Part shown: positions 1-7,430 of the stretch, one piece after another
How positions within the stretch are numbered: position 1 is the stretch's first letter
Layout of the letters: each line of letters starts with the position of its first letter
DNA from: Candidatus Endomicrobiellum dinenymphae
Lineage (GTDB): Bacteria > Elusimicrobiota > Endomicrobiia > Endomicrobiales > Endomicrobiaceae
NCBI GenBank assembly: GCA_020328135.1
Contig: JAIXNA010000019.1
Location: 1-10,787 of the forward strand
Length of the DNA: 10,787 nt
Direction: 5' to 3'
Notes under the pieces: model-generated
The model's database searches: none
What the model saw: only the letters and a program-made list of their open reading frames with translations
Told to the model about the DNA's origin: nothing
Made by a program: the position numbers and the translations under genes

Positions 1-100
1 ATATTCTAAGATGGAACGACCATATCCGTCCTTTTGATTTTTTTGAACTCGATAAACAAGCGCATAAAATGATAATTGCTTATATCGTTGCGAAGTTTGA
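1..100 (+). repeat. Direct repeat copy A of an HD-gene segment
   Basis: These 100 bases are identical to 551-650, which lie inside the HD-domain gene (codons 15-48). The copy stops abruptly and joins at 100/101 to a second copy of the same segment that begins three bases later in the source. There is only about 1 nt of shared sequence at the junction. It carries no start codon or ribosome site of its own. Perfect identity at a contig edge points to an amplification or assembly chimera rather than a real tandem duplication, although the sequence alone cannot exclude the latter. Confidence 0.9.
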
Positions 101-231
101 TTCTAAGATGGAACGACCATATCCGTCCTTTTGATTTTTTTGAACTCGATAAACAAGCGCATAAAATGATAATTGCTTATATCGTTGCGAAGTTTGAAGA
201 AGAAGATGGCAAATCTGTTGATTGGATAAAA
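101..231 (+). repeat. Direct repeat copy B of an HD-gene segment
   Basis: These 131 bases are identical to 554-684 of the HD-domain gene (roughly codons 16-59). The copy ends in a run of four A residues at 228-231 that matches the source at 681-684. After that the sequence switches to unrelated DNA leading into the AlkD-like fragment, so the join has short A-run microhomology. In the HD reading frame the join creates an immediate TAA, so no HD protein can be read across it. With copy A this looks like a chimeric contig end. Confidence 0.9.
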
Positions 232-494
232 TAAAAAGTCGAAACCATGGCAATTCTTTCTTTCCAAATATTCCCGGATCTAGCATACTTCCAAAAATGT
301 TTTTAACCAACAAATATGATTTAATACATAAAGCTTCCGGCTGGATGCTTAGAGAAGTTGGTAAAAGAAATCTTAAATATCTTGTGGAATTTTTAGATGA
401 ATATTATCGAAGTATGCCAAGAACAATGCTGAGATATTCAATCGAAAGATTATCCTTCGAACAGAAGGAGCATTACATGACAACAAGTAAATAA
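232..494 (+). CDS. DNA alkylation repair protein (AlkD-like), 3' fragment
   Basis: This is the C-terminal end of a HEAT-repeat DNA glycosylase of the AlkD family, which excises alkylated bases in the cytoplasm. The open frame running to TAA 492-494 contains NKYDLIHKASGWMLREVGKR, followed by YYRSMPRTMLRYSIERL. These match the characteristic DLIHKA.GWMLRE.GKRD and MPRTMLRYAIE blocks at the C-terminus of this family. Only about 65-70 residues look authentic. Full-length members have over 200, so the N-terminal two thirds, including most of the DNA-binding repeats, are missing. The first ~20 codons after 232 do not resemble AlkD, and the only in-frame upstream start, a TTG at 222, lies out of frame inside repeat copy B. 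The 5' part is therefore lost to the rearranged contig end. The HD gene follows 13 nt later, and its SD site overlaps this stop codon, which suggests an operon. Confidence 0.72.
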
Positions 495-507
495 GGAGCT
501 TCGTATT

Positions 508-1686
508 GTGATAACAAAAGATTTGATTTTAAGAATTTTCTCAGCTGCAAATATTCTAAGATGGAACGACCATATCCGTCCTTTTGATTTTTTTGAACTC
601 GATAAACAAGCGCATAAAATGATAATTGCTTATATCGTTGCGAAGTTTGAAGAAGAAGATGGCAAATCTGTTGATTGGATAAAACTTATTGAAGGCGGTA
701 TTTTTGAGTTTTTTCAGAGAATAATGCTTACGGACCTAAAGCCTGAAGTTTTTCACGAGATAATGTCAAAAAAAGAAAAAGAATTAAACAGATGGGTAAT
801 AGAAAATTTAAATGACGACTTATTCGCTTTAAACGACGGTTTTGGAGAAAGATGTTCAAAATATCTTTTGGATTATAGTTATGCTGAACAAGAAAGAAGA
901 ATTTTAAGCGCGGCTCATTGTCTTTCGACAAAATGGGAGTTTGGTATAATATATCCATGGAATTCAATGATTTACGACATAGAGAAAACAAAGCAAAAAG
1001 TGGACGACGGTCTTGCTAATTTTGACGATTTATCGGGTATAAGAGAATTGGTGTTTAATAGAAAATATTATGGTTTTTTAGACTTGTGCGGACAGCTTAG
1101 ATTTCAACAAAGATGGGCGCAGGCTTTTAGGATACCAAAAACATCTGTGCTAGGACACATGCTTACGGTAGCAATTTTTTCATATCTGTTATCGACGGAA
1201 ATGAATGCTTTAGAGAAAAGAAGATATAATAATTTTTATTCTGCTTTGTTTCATGATCTTCCTGAAATTCTTACAAAAGATATAGTGTCGCCTGTAAAAT
1301 CTTCAATATCCGGTCTCGAAGATATAATAAAACAATACGAAAAGAAACAGGTTGACGAAAAAATATTGCCATTAATATCTCCAAGCTGGCATGCGGAAAT
1401 GAAATATTTTATAGAAGATGAATTTTCAGATAAAATTATTGAAAACAATAGTGTAAAGAAAGTTGATAATGCGGCAAACTTTGCCGATAATAAATATAAC
1501 GCTGTTGATGGAAGCTTGATTGAAATGTGCGACAAATTATGCGCATACATTGAAGCCTCAATGGCATTGGAATATGGCATTAAATCCTCAACTCTGATTA
1601 AATCAAAACAAAAGCTTTACGACAAATACACAAAAATCAAAAAAAATAATTTAGACTTTAAACAACTATTCAACTATTTTTGCTAG
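508..1686 (+). CDS. HD-domain phosphohydrolase, YfbR-like, long form
   Basis: A 392-residue cytoplasmic protein whose second half is an HD-superfamily metal-dependent phosphohydrolase. Visible metal-site elements are H217 (GHMLTVA), the pair H249-D250 in HDLPEILTKDIVSPVK (249-264), and D342 in CDKLCAYIEAS. The HDLPE..T.DI.SPVK block is typical of the YfbR-like 5'-deoxynucleotidase group. E. coli YfbR, which dephosphorylates dNMPs, is only about 200 residues long. Here an extra N-terminal region of about 190 residues (containing LRWNDHIRP and ELDKQAHKMIIAY) precedes the HD core and has no motif I can name. The start is GTG 508, preceded by AAGGAG at 493-498 with 9 nt spacing; no ATG fits as well. 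The gene lies 13 nt after the AlkD-like stop, so co-transcription is likely. A nucleotide-pool or house-cleaning role is inferred. The substrate is unknown, and dNMP specificity is not shown. Confidence 0.82.
   Translation: MITKDLILRIFSAANILRWNDHIRPFDFFELDKQAHKMIIAYIVAKFEEEDGKSVDWIKLIEGGIFEFFQRIMLTDLKPEVFHEIMSKKEKELNRWVIENLNDDLFALNDGFGERCSKYLLDYSYAEQERRILSAAHCLSTKWEFGIIYPWNSMIYDIEKTKQKVDDGLANFDDLSGIRELVFNRKYYGFLDLCGQLRFQQRWAQAFRIPKTSVLGHMLTVAIFSYLLSTEMNALEKRRYNNFYSALFHDLPEILTKDIVSPVKSSISGLEDIIKQYEKKQVDEKILPLISPSWHAEMKYFIEDEFSDKIIENNSVKKVDNAANFADNKYNAVDGSLIEMCDKLCAYIEASMALEYGIKSSTLIKSKQKLYDKYTKIKKNNLDFKQLFNYFC
551..684 (+). repeat. Source segment of the left-end direct repeats
   Basis: This internal part of the HD-domain gene is the intact parent of copy A (551-650) and copy B (554-684). 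It is continuous with a full reading frame and a good ribosome site, so it is taken as the true locus. Confidence 0.85.
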
Positions 1687-1911
1687 CGATGCAGCTTATA
1701 GTGAGAGTCAATAGACTTTCTACATAAAATATTTAAACTCTCCCTCCCTCCATTCTCGCGCCCTGTCAACACCAAAGGCATTGCCACCCCCTTTCTCTGA
1801 AAGTGGCGGCAGGCGGCAGTCTGACGACGTGTGTTGCGCCTTTTTTCAAGGACTTCTTGCATCACTTTTTTCAGTGGGTTCTTCAGCGTGTTAATGATTT
1901 ATGCCGGAAGT
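1687..1911. other. GC-rich spacer between convergent genes
   Basis: This spacer separates the stop codons of the HD gene (+) and the epimerase gene (-). Bases 1741-1840 contain 62 G/C by hand count, far above the AT-rich genes on both sides. They include pyrimidine-rich and GGCGGCAGGCGGCA-type stretches. A reading frame on the minus strand stays open across it (ATG at about 1865 down to 1683). Its arginine-rich composition, lack of an SD and abrupt base composition argue against a real gene. A dispersed intergenic repeat or remnant of another gene is possible. I recognise no RNA family in it. Confidence 0.55.
1812..1846 (+). terminator. Possible rho-independent terminator after the HD gene
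   Basis: GGCG at 1812-1815 can pair with CGCC at 1837-1840, with one bulged G and a further three or four weaker pairs. A run of six T residues follows at 1841-1846. Position (about 125 nt past the HD stop) and orientation suit termination of the plus-strand unit. The stem is imperfect and the loop is about 10-13 nt, so this is tentative. Confidence 0.35.
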
Positions 1912-2955
1912 CTAATATTGCCGCATTTGTATAATCGTTTTATATTCTTTTGTTTCTGATTTCATAACTACTGTATTGCCAAAATTTTTATGATGAATCG
2001 CATCAGGCAAAACCTGCGCTTCAAGCGCTATTGCCATGTAAGGTTTAGAATATATGCCGTTTATCGTCTGTTTACTGTCAAAATAATTCGACGTATATAC
2101 AACTATGGCGTTTCTATCCGTAATAATTGTTATGCAGCGACTTTTATCTGCATTTTTTAATACAGCGGCAATGGAACTGTTTAAGCAAAATGGAGTATCA
2201 AGTCCTGCTCCTTTGTTGGAATAGTTTTTTGTTAAAATTTTCAGACTGTCGTCAATTAAACGTTCTTTTGTAAAATCGTACGCGCTCATTTTTACGTCGA
2301 TTTTGTCGCCTGTTGGGATAAGGGTTTCATCCGTTTTTAAATATTTATCGGCGTTAAGCATAAGATAATGATTTAAAATACCGTCGTCTTGATTGGAGTT
2401 AAGGTTAAAATAGGCATGATTTGTTGGGTTAAACAAAGTAGCTTTATCTGAAGTTCCTTTAAAAACTATTTCCAGTTCATTATCATTATTTAACAAGTAG
2501 GTTATTTCTAAATTCATATTTCCCGGAAACGCATCGTAGTCGGACTTAATAGTTTTGAAAAATTTTACTCCTGTCTTTTCACCATTTATTGTCTGTCCAT
2601 CCCATATCAAAGAATGAAATCCATTTTTACCGCCGTGCAGATTATTATCTCCATCATTTTTGTCAATATTGTATATTTTACCGTCTAACTCAAAGCTCGC
2701 TTTTCCTAACCTGCCGGCCGTCCTACCGATACAAGACCCTAAAAAATAAACATCTTTCAAATAATCGTCTAAATTATCATAACCCAAAACAACGCTTTTG
2801 TTTTCAGAGTCAGATTGTCTTCGCGGAAAATAAAGAGCTTTTAATGTCGCTCCGTAAGATATGCACTCAACGCTAAATCCGTTGTCATTACTAAAAACAA
2901 AAGAATACACACTCTGATTTTTATAAACGCCAAAAAGTTTTTTCTTACAATCCAT
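1912..2955 (-). CDS. galM: Aldose 1-epimerase (mutarotase)
   Basis: Interconverts alpha and beta anomers of aldoses such as glucose, galactose or xylose, so that imported sugar is in the form the next enzyme uses. The protein is 347 residues, the usual family length, with no signal peptide, so cytoplasmic. GalM active-site residues fall at family-like spacing: R82 (GRTAGRLG), H107 (NLHGG, 105-109), H180 (FNPTNHAYFNLN), D253 (GLDTPF) and the catalytic base E312 (ALEAQVLPDA). These match the Arg, two His, Asp and Glu of the lactococcal enzyme. The ATG lies only 2 nt after the transporter stop, and its GGAG ribosome site (7 nt spacing) sits inside the transporter's last codons, which implies translational coupling. 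As last gene of the xyl operon it probably serves xylose (XylM-like), but specificity cannot be read from sequence. No clear terminator follows its stop. Confidence 0.93.
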   Translation of the reverse strand: MDCKKKLFGVYKNQSVYSFVFSNDNGFSVECISYGATLKALYFPRRQSDSENKSVVLGYDNLDDYLKDVYFLGSCIGRTAGRLGKASFELDGKIYNIDKNDGDNNLHGGKNGFHSLIWDGQTINGEKTGVKFFKTIKSDYDAFPGNMNLEITYLLNNDNELEIVFKGTSDKATLFNPTNHAYFNLNSNQDDGILNHYLMLNADKYLKTDETLIPTGDKIDVKMSAYDFTKERLIDDSLKILTKNYSNKGAGLDTPFCLNSSIAAVLKNADKSRCITIITDRNAIVVYTSNYFDSKQTINGIYSKPYMAIALEAQVLPDAIHHKNFGNTVVMKSETKEYKTIIQMRQY

Positions 2956-2957
2956 GC

Positions 2958-4295
2958 CTACGCTCCACTCTTTTTCAAAGTTATTTCAATTTCCTCCAAA
3001 CTACGTCCGCGTGTTTCAAAAACTTTGTATTTTACAAAGAGTATGGAAAGAACCGCCATAAAACCGAAAAGCATAAAAAGTTTTGTGCCAAATTTTTCCA
3101 AAAGCAGCGGGAATGTTAGCGCTACAATCAAATTGGCAGTCCAGTTTGAAACGCTGCTTATTCCAACGCCCAATCCTCTGATTTTTAACGGAAATATTTC
3201 GCCTATCATAATCCACATGATTGGTCCCCATGTAGCGCAGAAAAACATGATATAAATGGCAGAAGATATCATTGTAATATAAGCTATAGCGGAAGAATTT
3301 ATAGCAGCAAATTTTGGCAAAATGCCTAACGCGAACAATGATAACGCCATGCCAATACTTCCTGCGATAAGCATTTTTTTACGATCAAATTTATCCATAA
3401 CAAGCAAGGCTATGAAAGTTACAATCACATTTAAAATACCGATTCCAACCGTACCCAAAATTGCCGCTGAAGAACCCAGTCCGATGTTTGTAAATATTGT
3501 CGGCGCATAGTAAAGAACAGTATTGCAACCTATTATTTGTTGAAATATGGCAAGTCCTATGCCGGTCACAAGAGCCGGTCTAACCCATTTTTGTCGCAAT
3601 TCTTTAAAACCGCCGAGCTCAGCAGTAGTCTCTTTTATATCTTTTATTTCATTCTCAACTTCGTTGTCGCCAGCTCTTAAACTGTTTAAAATATGACGAG
3701 CAATTGTCTCTTTTCCGTTGCTTATCAACCACCTTGGACTTTCCGGTAAGAATAGGGTTCCTACAAATAATAAAACTGACGGTAAAGTGGCAAAACCTAG
3801 CATTATTCTCCAACCGCCTGGCGTCTTGTCGAAGGCGTAATCAACTATGTAGGCTAACAAAATCCCGCTCATAACCATTAGTTGATTTAAACTTGACAGT
3901 CTTCCTCGACTTTGCGCGGGCGCCATCTCTGCTAAATAAACCGGAACAAGCGCCGATGCGCCGCCAACCGCCGTACCCAAAACTATTCTTGAAATTATTA
4001 GAAAAACAGCCCCTGTTGCAAAAGCCGACAACAAAGAACAGAGACAAAATATAATTGCCGCCGTCAAAACCAATTTTCGTCTACCAAACTTATCAGATAA
4101 AGGACCTATGGTAGCCGCGCCAATTATAGCGCCAAGCAATATAGCGCTTACAACAACGCCTTGTTCAAAAGAAGTTAATACCATATCCTCTTTGATGTGT
4201 ATAATAGCGCCTGAGATAACGCCGGTATCGTAACCGAACAAAAGTCCTCCGAGAGCTCCGAAAAAAAATACAAAATTTTTTCCAATGTTTTTCAT
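2958..4295 (-). CDS. xylE: MFS sugar/H+ symporter, probable xylose transporter
   Basis: A 445-residue inner-membrane protein of the sugar porter branch of the major facilitator superfamily (XylE/AraE/GalP relatives), expected to have 12 membrane helices. Signatures in order: GYDTGVISGA (21-30, with the proton-coupling Asp at D23), the loop 2-3 motif DKFGRR (68-73), R103 in helix 4, PVYLAEMAP with SRGRL (118-133), PESPRWL (184-190), the sugar-binding FQQIIGCNTVLYY (251-263; Q252, Q253, N258), the second-half loop DKFDRKK (301-307), GPIMWIMIGEIFP (357-369; W361), IRG (372-374) and a C-terminal ETRGRSLEEIE (427-437). The ATG is preceded by an AGGATGGG ribosome site. The gene sits 44 nt after xylB and 2 nt before the epimerase. 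D-xylose is inferred from the operon; glucose, arabinose or broad specificity remain possible. The xylE symbol is by role, not proven orthology. Confidence 0.88.
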   Translation of the reverse strand: MKNIGKNFVFFFGALGGLLFGYDTGVISGAIIHIKEDMVLTSFEQGVVVSAILLGAIIGAATIGPLSDKFGRRKLVLTAAIIFCLCSLLSAFATGAVFLIISRIVLGTAVGGASALVPVYLAEMAPAQSRGRLSSLNQLMVMSGILLAYIVDYAFDKTPGGWRIMLGFATLPSVLLFVGTLFLPESPRWLISNGKETIARHILNSLRAGDNEVENEIKDIKETTAELGGFKELRQKWVRPALVTGIGLAIFQQIIGCNTVLYYAPTIFTNIGLGSSAAILGTVGIGILNVIVTFIALLVMDKFDRKKMLIAGSIGMALSLFALGILPKFAAINSSAIAYITMISSAIYIMFFCATWGPIMWIMIGEIFPLKIRGLGVGISSVSNWTANLIVALTFPLLLEKFGTKLFMLFGFMAVLSILFVKYKVFETRGRSLEEIEITLKKSGA

Positions 4296-4339
4296 TTGCC
4301 CATCCTATTTTTATATTATTTTTACTACACATAGGCTTC

Positions 4340-5833
4340 TTAACCTATTTTATTTTTGCAGATACCTCTTGTTGATGGATATACTTGCTTGTACAACTCG
4401 TAAACATCCTTGTATTTTTCCGCTCGTTTTTGATTAGGTTGAAAAACATCGCCAAAAGAAACGAATTTATCAGCGCAGGACTTGAAATCTTTATACCAAC
4501 CGACTCCAACCGCGGCAATCATCGCAGCGCCAAGCGACGGACCTTGTTCTATCGTAAGCGTCGTAATAGTGGAATTAAAAATATCCGCTTGTATTTGTAA
4601 CCAATTTTTATTTTGCGCTCCGCCGCCCACAGATACGATACGCTCAAATTTTTTACCGGCATCTTTTTGCATGATTTCCATTGAATCTTTAAGAGAAAAA
4701 GTAATCCCTTCAACAACAGCTCTTGTGAAATGCGATATTGTATGATTTACATCCATGCCTATAAAACTGCCTCGAATTTGACTATCTGCATATGGCGTAC
4801 GCTCGCCGACAAGATATGGGGTAAACAATAAATTGTCAGAACCTATAGCTATATCGTCAATACCTTTAAGCAATTCTTCAAAACTTAAATTGTCGGCAAA
4901 AGTTTTTTTAAACCAGTTTAAACTGTTTCCCGCTGACAGCGTAACGCCCATAGAATAATAACAATCTTTTACAACGTGATTAAAAAAGTGTAATCGTCCG
5001 CCGTAATCTTTGATAGTACTGCTTTCGTAAGATAAAAAAACGCCGGACGTTCCTATGCTGCACAATCCGACGTTCTCCAAAGTTATGCCCGAACCTACTG
5101 CGGCGCAAGCGTTGTCTGCGCCTCCCGCGTATAACGGGATTTCATTTTCAATTCCGAGTTCTTTTGCTATTTCTTTTTTGATAATGCCTATTTTATCGGT
5201 AGAATTTACAAGTTTTGGATAAAGATTTTTGGAGATGTCAAAAGTTTTAGCAATACGAGAACTCCAGATTTTTTTTTCAATATCCAAAAGAAGCGTACCT
5301 GCCGCGTCAGAAAATTCCATTTGCTTGTTTCCCGTAAACCAAAATCCTAAATAATCTTTTGGCAACAAAAAACAGCAAACTTTTTTCCAAACGTTGGGCT
5401 CATTTAGCATAACCCATAAAATTTTAGGCAAAGTAAAACCTTCCAAAGCGCGATTCTTTGTGATTTTAATTAAATCTTTCCCTAATTTTTCGGTTATATA
5501 CAAGCACTCTTTAGTAGTGCGAACATCGTTCCATAAAATTGCATTTCTAACAGGTTTATCATTTTTGTCAAGAAGCACAAGACTATGCATTTGCCCTGAA
5601 AAACTGATAGCTTCAATGTTAGTTTTAGCGGAAGGAACTTTTGTTAAAATTTGTTTAATTACGTTTTTTGCCGCATTTATCCACTCTTGTGGATCTTGTT
5701 CGCTAAACCCTGCTTTTGGATGAATTACGCAATAATCGCTTGACGAAGTTGCGACCACTTTGCCATCTTTTGAAATAAGCAACCCTTTCAACGAACTCGT
5801 TCCCAAATCAATGCCTAAAACATAATTATTCAT
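4340..5833 (-). CDS. xylB: Xylulokinase
   Basis: Phosphorylates D-xylulose with ATP to give D-xylulose 5-phosphate for the pentose phosphate pathway; cytoplasmic. The protein has 497 residues (E. coli XylB has 484) and the two-domain FGGY kinase fold. Visible are the N-terminal phosphate-binding loop GIDLGTSSLKG (7-17, D9), the substrate motif SGQMHSL (79-85, M82-H83 as in xylulokinases), WNDVRT (101-106), the catalytic-base loop AGGADNACAAVGSG with D240, GTSGVF (261-266), then TPYLVGERTPY, VEGITFSL and VGGGAQNKNW, with GPSLGAAMIAA near the end. GQMHS and the D240 context favour xylulokinase over glycerol or gluconate kinases. The ATG has an AAAGGGG ribosome site close upstream. It lies 48 nt downstream of xylA and 44 nt upstream of the transporter. 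Confidence 0.95.
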   Translation of the reverse strand: MNNYVLGIDLGTSSLKGLLISKDGKVVATSSSDYCVIHPKAGFSEQDPQEWINAAKNVIKQILTKVPSAKTNIEAISFSGQMHSLVLLDKNDKPVRNAILWNDVRTTKECLYITEKLGKDLIKITKNRALEGFTLPKILWVMLNEPNVWKKVCCFLLPKDYLGFWFTGNKQMEFSDAAGTLLLDIEKKIWSSRIAKTFDISKNLYPKLVNSTDKIGIIKKEIAKELGIENEIPLYAGGADNACAAVGSGITLENVGLCSIGTSGVFLSYESSTIKDYGGRLHFFNHVVKDCYYSMGVTLSAGNSLNWFKKTFADNLSFEELLKGIDDIAIGSDNLLFTPYLVGERTPYADSQIRGSFIGMDVNHTISHFTRAVVEGITFSLKDSMEIMQKDAGKKFERIVSVGGGAQNKNWLQIQADIFNSTITTLTIEQGPSLGAAMIAAVGVGWYKDFKSCADKFVSFGDVFQPNQKRAEKYKDVYELYKQVYPSTRGICKNKIG

Positions 5834-5881
5834 AGCGCCCCTTTCATTCGTTGCATGTTATCAATAAAATAAAATTTTCAA

Positions 5882-7186
5882 TTAAAAAATATAATCGTTC
5901 AATCTAGCTTTAATTTCTTCTAAATGACTGGATTCATTTTTTATGGTGTTGTTAAGGGCATGCGTTTCTAAAGTTTTGAGATTTGCTTTTCCGCTTGTAA
6001 TATCCGCGCCCATTCCAGTTTTATAAGACGCATACCGTTTTTCCAAAATAGTCTCAAAGAATCTATCTTTTTTAAGTTTTTCTACCGCTTTTAATCCTCT
6101 TGCAAAAGTATCCATGCCGGCTATATGAGCAAGAAATAAATCATTTTGTTCAAAAGAACCTCTACGAACTTTTGCATCGAAATTTATGCCGCCTTTGCCT
6201 AATCCGCCATTTTCTATAATCTGATAAACGGCCAATGTAACAGCGTACAAATCAGTCGGGAATTCATCGGTATCCCAACCTAAAATCCAATTTCCTTGAT
6301 TTGCGTCTATTGAACCGAGCATGTCATAGCAACGAGCAACATTTAACTCGTGATCAAAAGTGTGGCCTGCAAGCGTTGCATGATTTGCTTCTAAATTTAA
6401 CTTAAAATGTTCTTTTAATTCATAATTCATTAGGAATGCTATCGACGATGCCGCGTCAAAATCATATTGATGCGTAGTTGGTTCTTTCGGTTTTGGCTCT
6501 ATTAAAAATTGTCCTGTAAAGCCTATTTCTTTTGCATAATCGACAGCCATGCGAAACAAACGGGCTATATTGTCTTGTTCAAGTTTTAAATCAGTGTTGA
6601 GCAAAGATTCGTATCCTTCTCTGCCTCCCCAAAAAACATAATTTTTTGCGCCGAGTTCTTTGCCAATTTCAAGACCCTTTTTAACTTGCGCTGCCGCATA
6701 AGCGAAAACATCGGCGTTACAACTTGAAGCTGCTCCGTGAACATAACGCGGATGGGAAAACATATTTGCCGTATTCCACAAAAGCTTAATTCCCGTTTCT
6801 TTTATTTTCACTTTGATAAGAGCGGCAATTTCATCGATATTTTTATTACTTTCTCTTAAATTATTTCCTTCCGGGGCAATGTCGGCATCGTGAAAACAAA
6901 AATATTCAACGCCAAGTTTTGATAAAAATTCAAAAATTGCTTCAACTCTGTTTTTTGCCGTATCCATAGGAGATTTGCCAAACCAATTTCTAATATTGAC
7001 ATCAGAGCCGAATTGATCGCTTCCCGTTTGCGTCATTGTATGCCAATACGCTACAGCAAAAGGTAAATGTTCCTTCATTGGTTTCCCCAGAACTATTTCT
7101 TGCGGGTTGTAATACTTAAAAGAAAATGGATTCCTACTGGTTGCTTCTTCAAAACCTACTTTTTTTACGTTAGAAAAATACTCCAT
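5882..7186 (-). CDS. xylA: Xylose isomerase (class II)
   Basis: Converts D-xylose to D-xylulose using two divalent cations; cytoplasmic TIM barrel. At 434 residues with a roughly 40-residue N-terminal extension it is a class II enzyme. Catalytic H99 and D102 lie in [12 protein letters not shown]. Metal ligands E230, E266, H269, D294, D305, D307 and D337 are all present, each exactly two positions below the Thermotoga neapolitana numbering I recall, so there are no indels in the core. Both family signatures are visible: [10 protein letters not shown] (184-193) and [17 protein letters not shown] (228-244). The second has Lys at 234, where Met is common, and Thr at 238, where Lys is common. The ATG is preceded by AAAGGGGG with suitable spacing. 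It is the first gene of the operon. Confidence 0.97.
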   Translation of the reverse strand: MEYFSNVKKVGFEEATSRNPFSFKYYNPQEIVLGKPMKEHLPFAVAYWHTMTQTGSDQFGSDVNIRNWFGKSPMDTAKNRVEAIFEFLSKLGVEYFCFHDADIAPEGNNLRESNKNIDEIAALIKVKIKETGIKLLWNTANMFSHPRYVHGAASSCNADVFAYAAAQVKKGLEIGKELGAKNYVFWGGREGYESLLNTDLKLEQDNIARLFRMAVDYAKEIGFTGQFLIEPKPKEPTTHQYDFDAASSIAFLMNYELKEHFKLNLEANHATLAGHTFDHELNVARCYDMLGSIDANQGNWILGWDTDEFPTDLYAVTLAVYQIIENGGLGKGGINFDAKVRRGSFEQNDLFLAHIAGMDTFARGLKAVEKLKKDRFFETILEKRYASYKTGMGADITSGKANLKTLETHALNNTIKNESSHLEEIKARLNDYIF

Positions 7187-7210
7187 TGTAATCCCCCTTT
7201 ATTTGAGATA

Positions 7211-7233
7211 CGCTACAGCGCGGCGCTTTCGCT
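7211..7233 (-). promoter_or_regulatory. GC-rich palindrome in the xylA leader, candidate operator
   Basis: The perfect inverted repeat AGCGC-G-GCGCT (7217-7227) sits in an otherwise AT-rich leader. It is flanked by a second small inverted repeat, CGCT-AC-AGCG (7211-7220), and another CGCT at 7230-7233. It lies about 31 nt before the xylA start and downstream of the predicted transcription start. It could be a repressor site or an RNA hairpin. It does not resemble the long Bacillus XylR operator. Function is inferred from position only. Confidence 0.3.
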
Positions 7234-7285
7234 TTTAGCAAAGATAAACAAAAATATTTTCGATCAGACTCACTCATGGCGGTTG

Positions 7286-7314
7286 ATTCTAACAAAAACA
7301 GACACGCAAAACAA
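7286..7314 (-). promoter_or_regulatory. Sigma-70-like promoter for the xyl operon
   Basis: Read on the minus strand, TTGTTT (7314-7309) and TAGAAT (7291-7286) are separated by exactly 17 nt. This gives a -35/-10 pair matching 4 and 5 of 6 consensus bases. Transcription would start near 7279, leaving a leader of about 90 nt that contains the palindrome described at 7211-7233. It is the best promoter candidate between the tRNA and xylA. Confidence 0.5.
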
Positions 7315-7430
7315 TACTTGCGAAAAATTTGTGAAATTTTCAAAGCTTCTATTTCTTGTTAAATCTTTACTTTAATCCATTGTTTGAGTTTTTAAAGTAT
7401 TTACAGTTTTACAAATTTGCAATGACGTTT

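Noticed and set aside
1..684. CRISPR array or functional tandem repeat
   Set aside because: There are only three copies of 100-134 bp, they are coding-derived and perfectly identical, and there are no regular spacers. Coding context and truncation at the edge explain them as duplicated gene fragments.
728..991. Minus-strand frame opposite the HD gene, with similar frames at 1251-1580, 5394-5723, 9138-9395 and 9777-10076
   Set aside because: These lie wholly within well-supported genes on the opposite strand and have no ribosome sites or family motifs.
1683..1865. 60-codon minus-strand frame in the GC-rich spacer
   Set aside because: It overlaps the end of the HD gene, has no ribosome site, has an Arg-rich composition matching the GC island, and shows no recognisable family.
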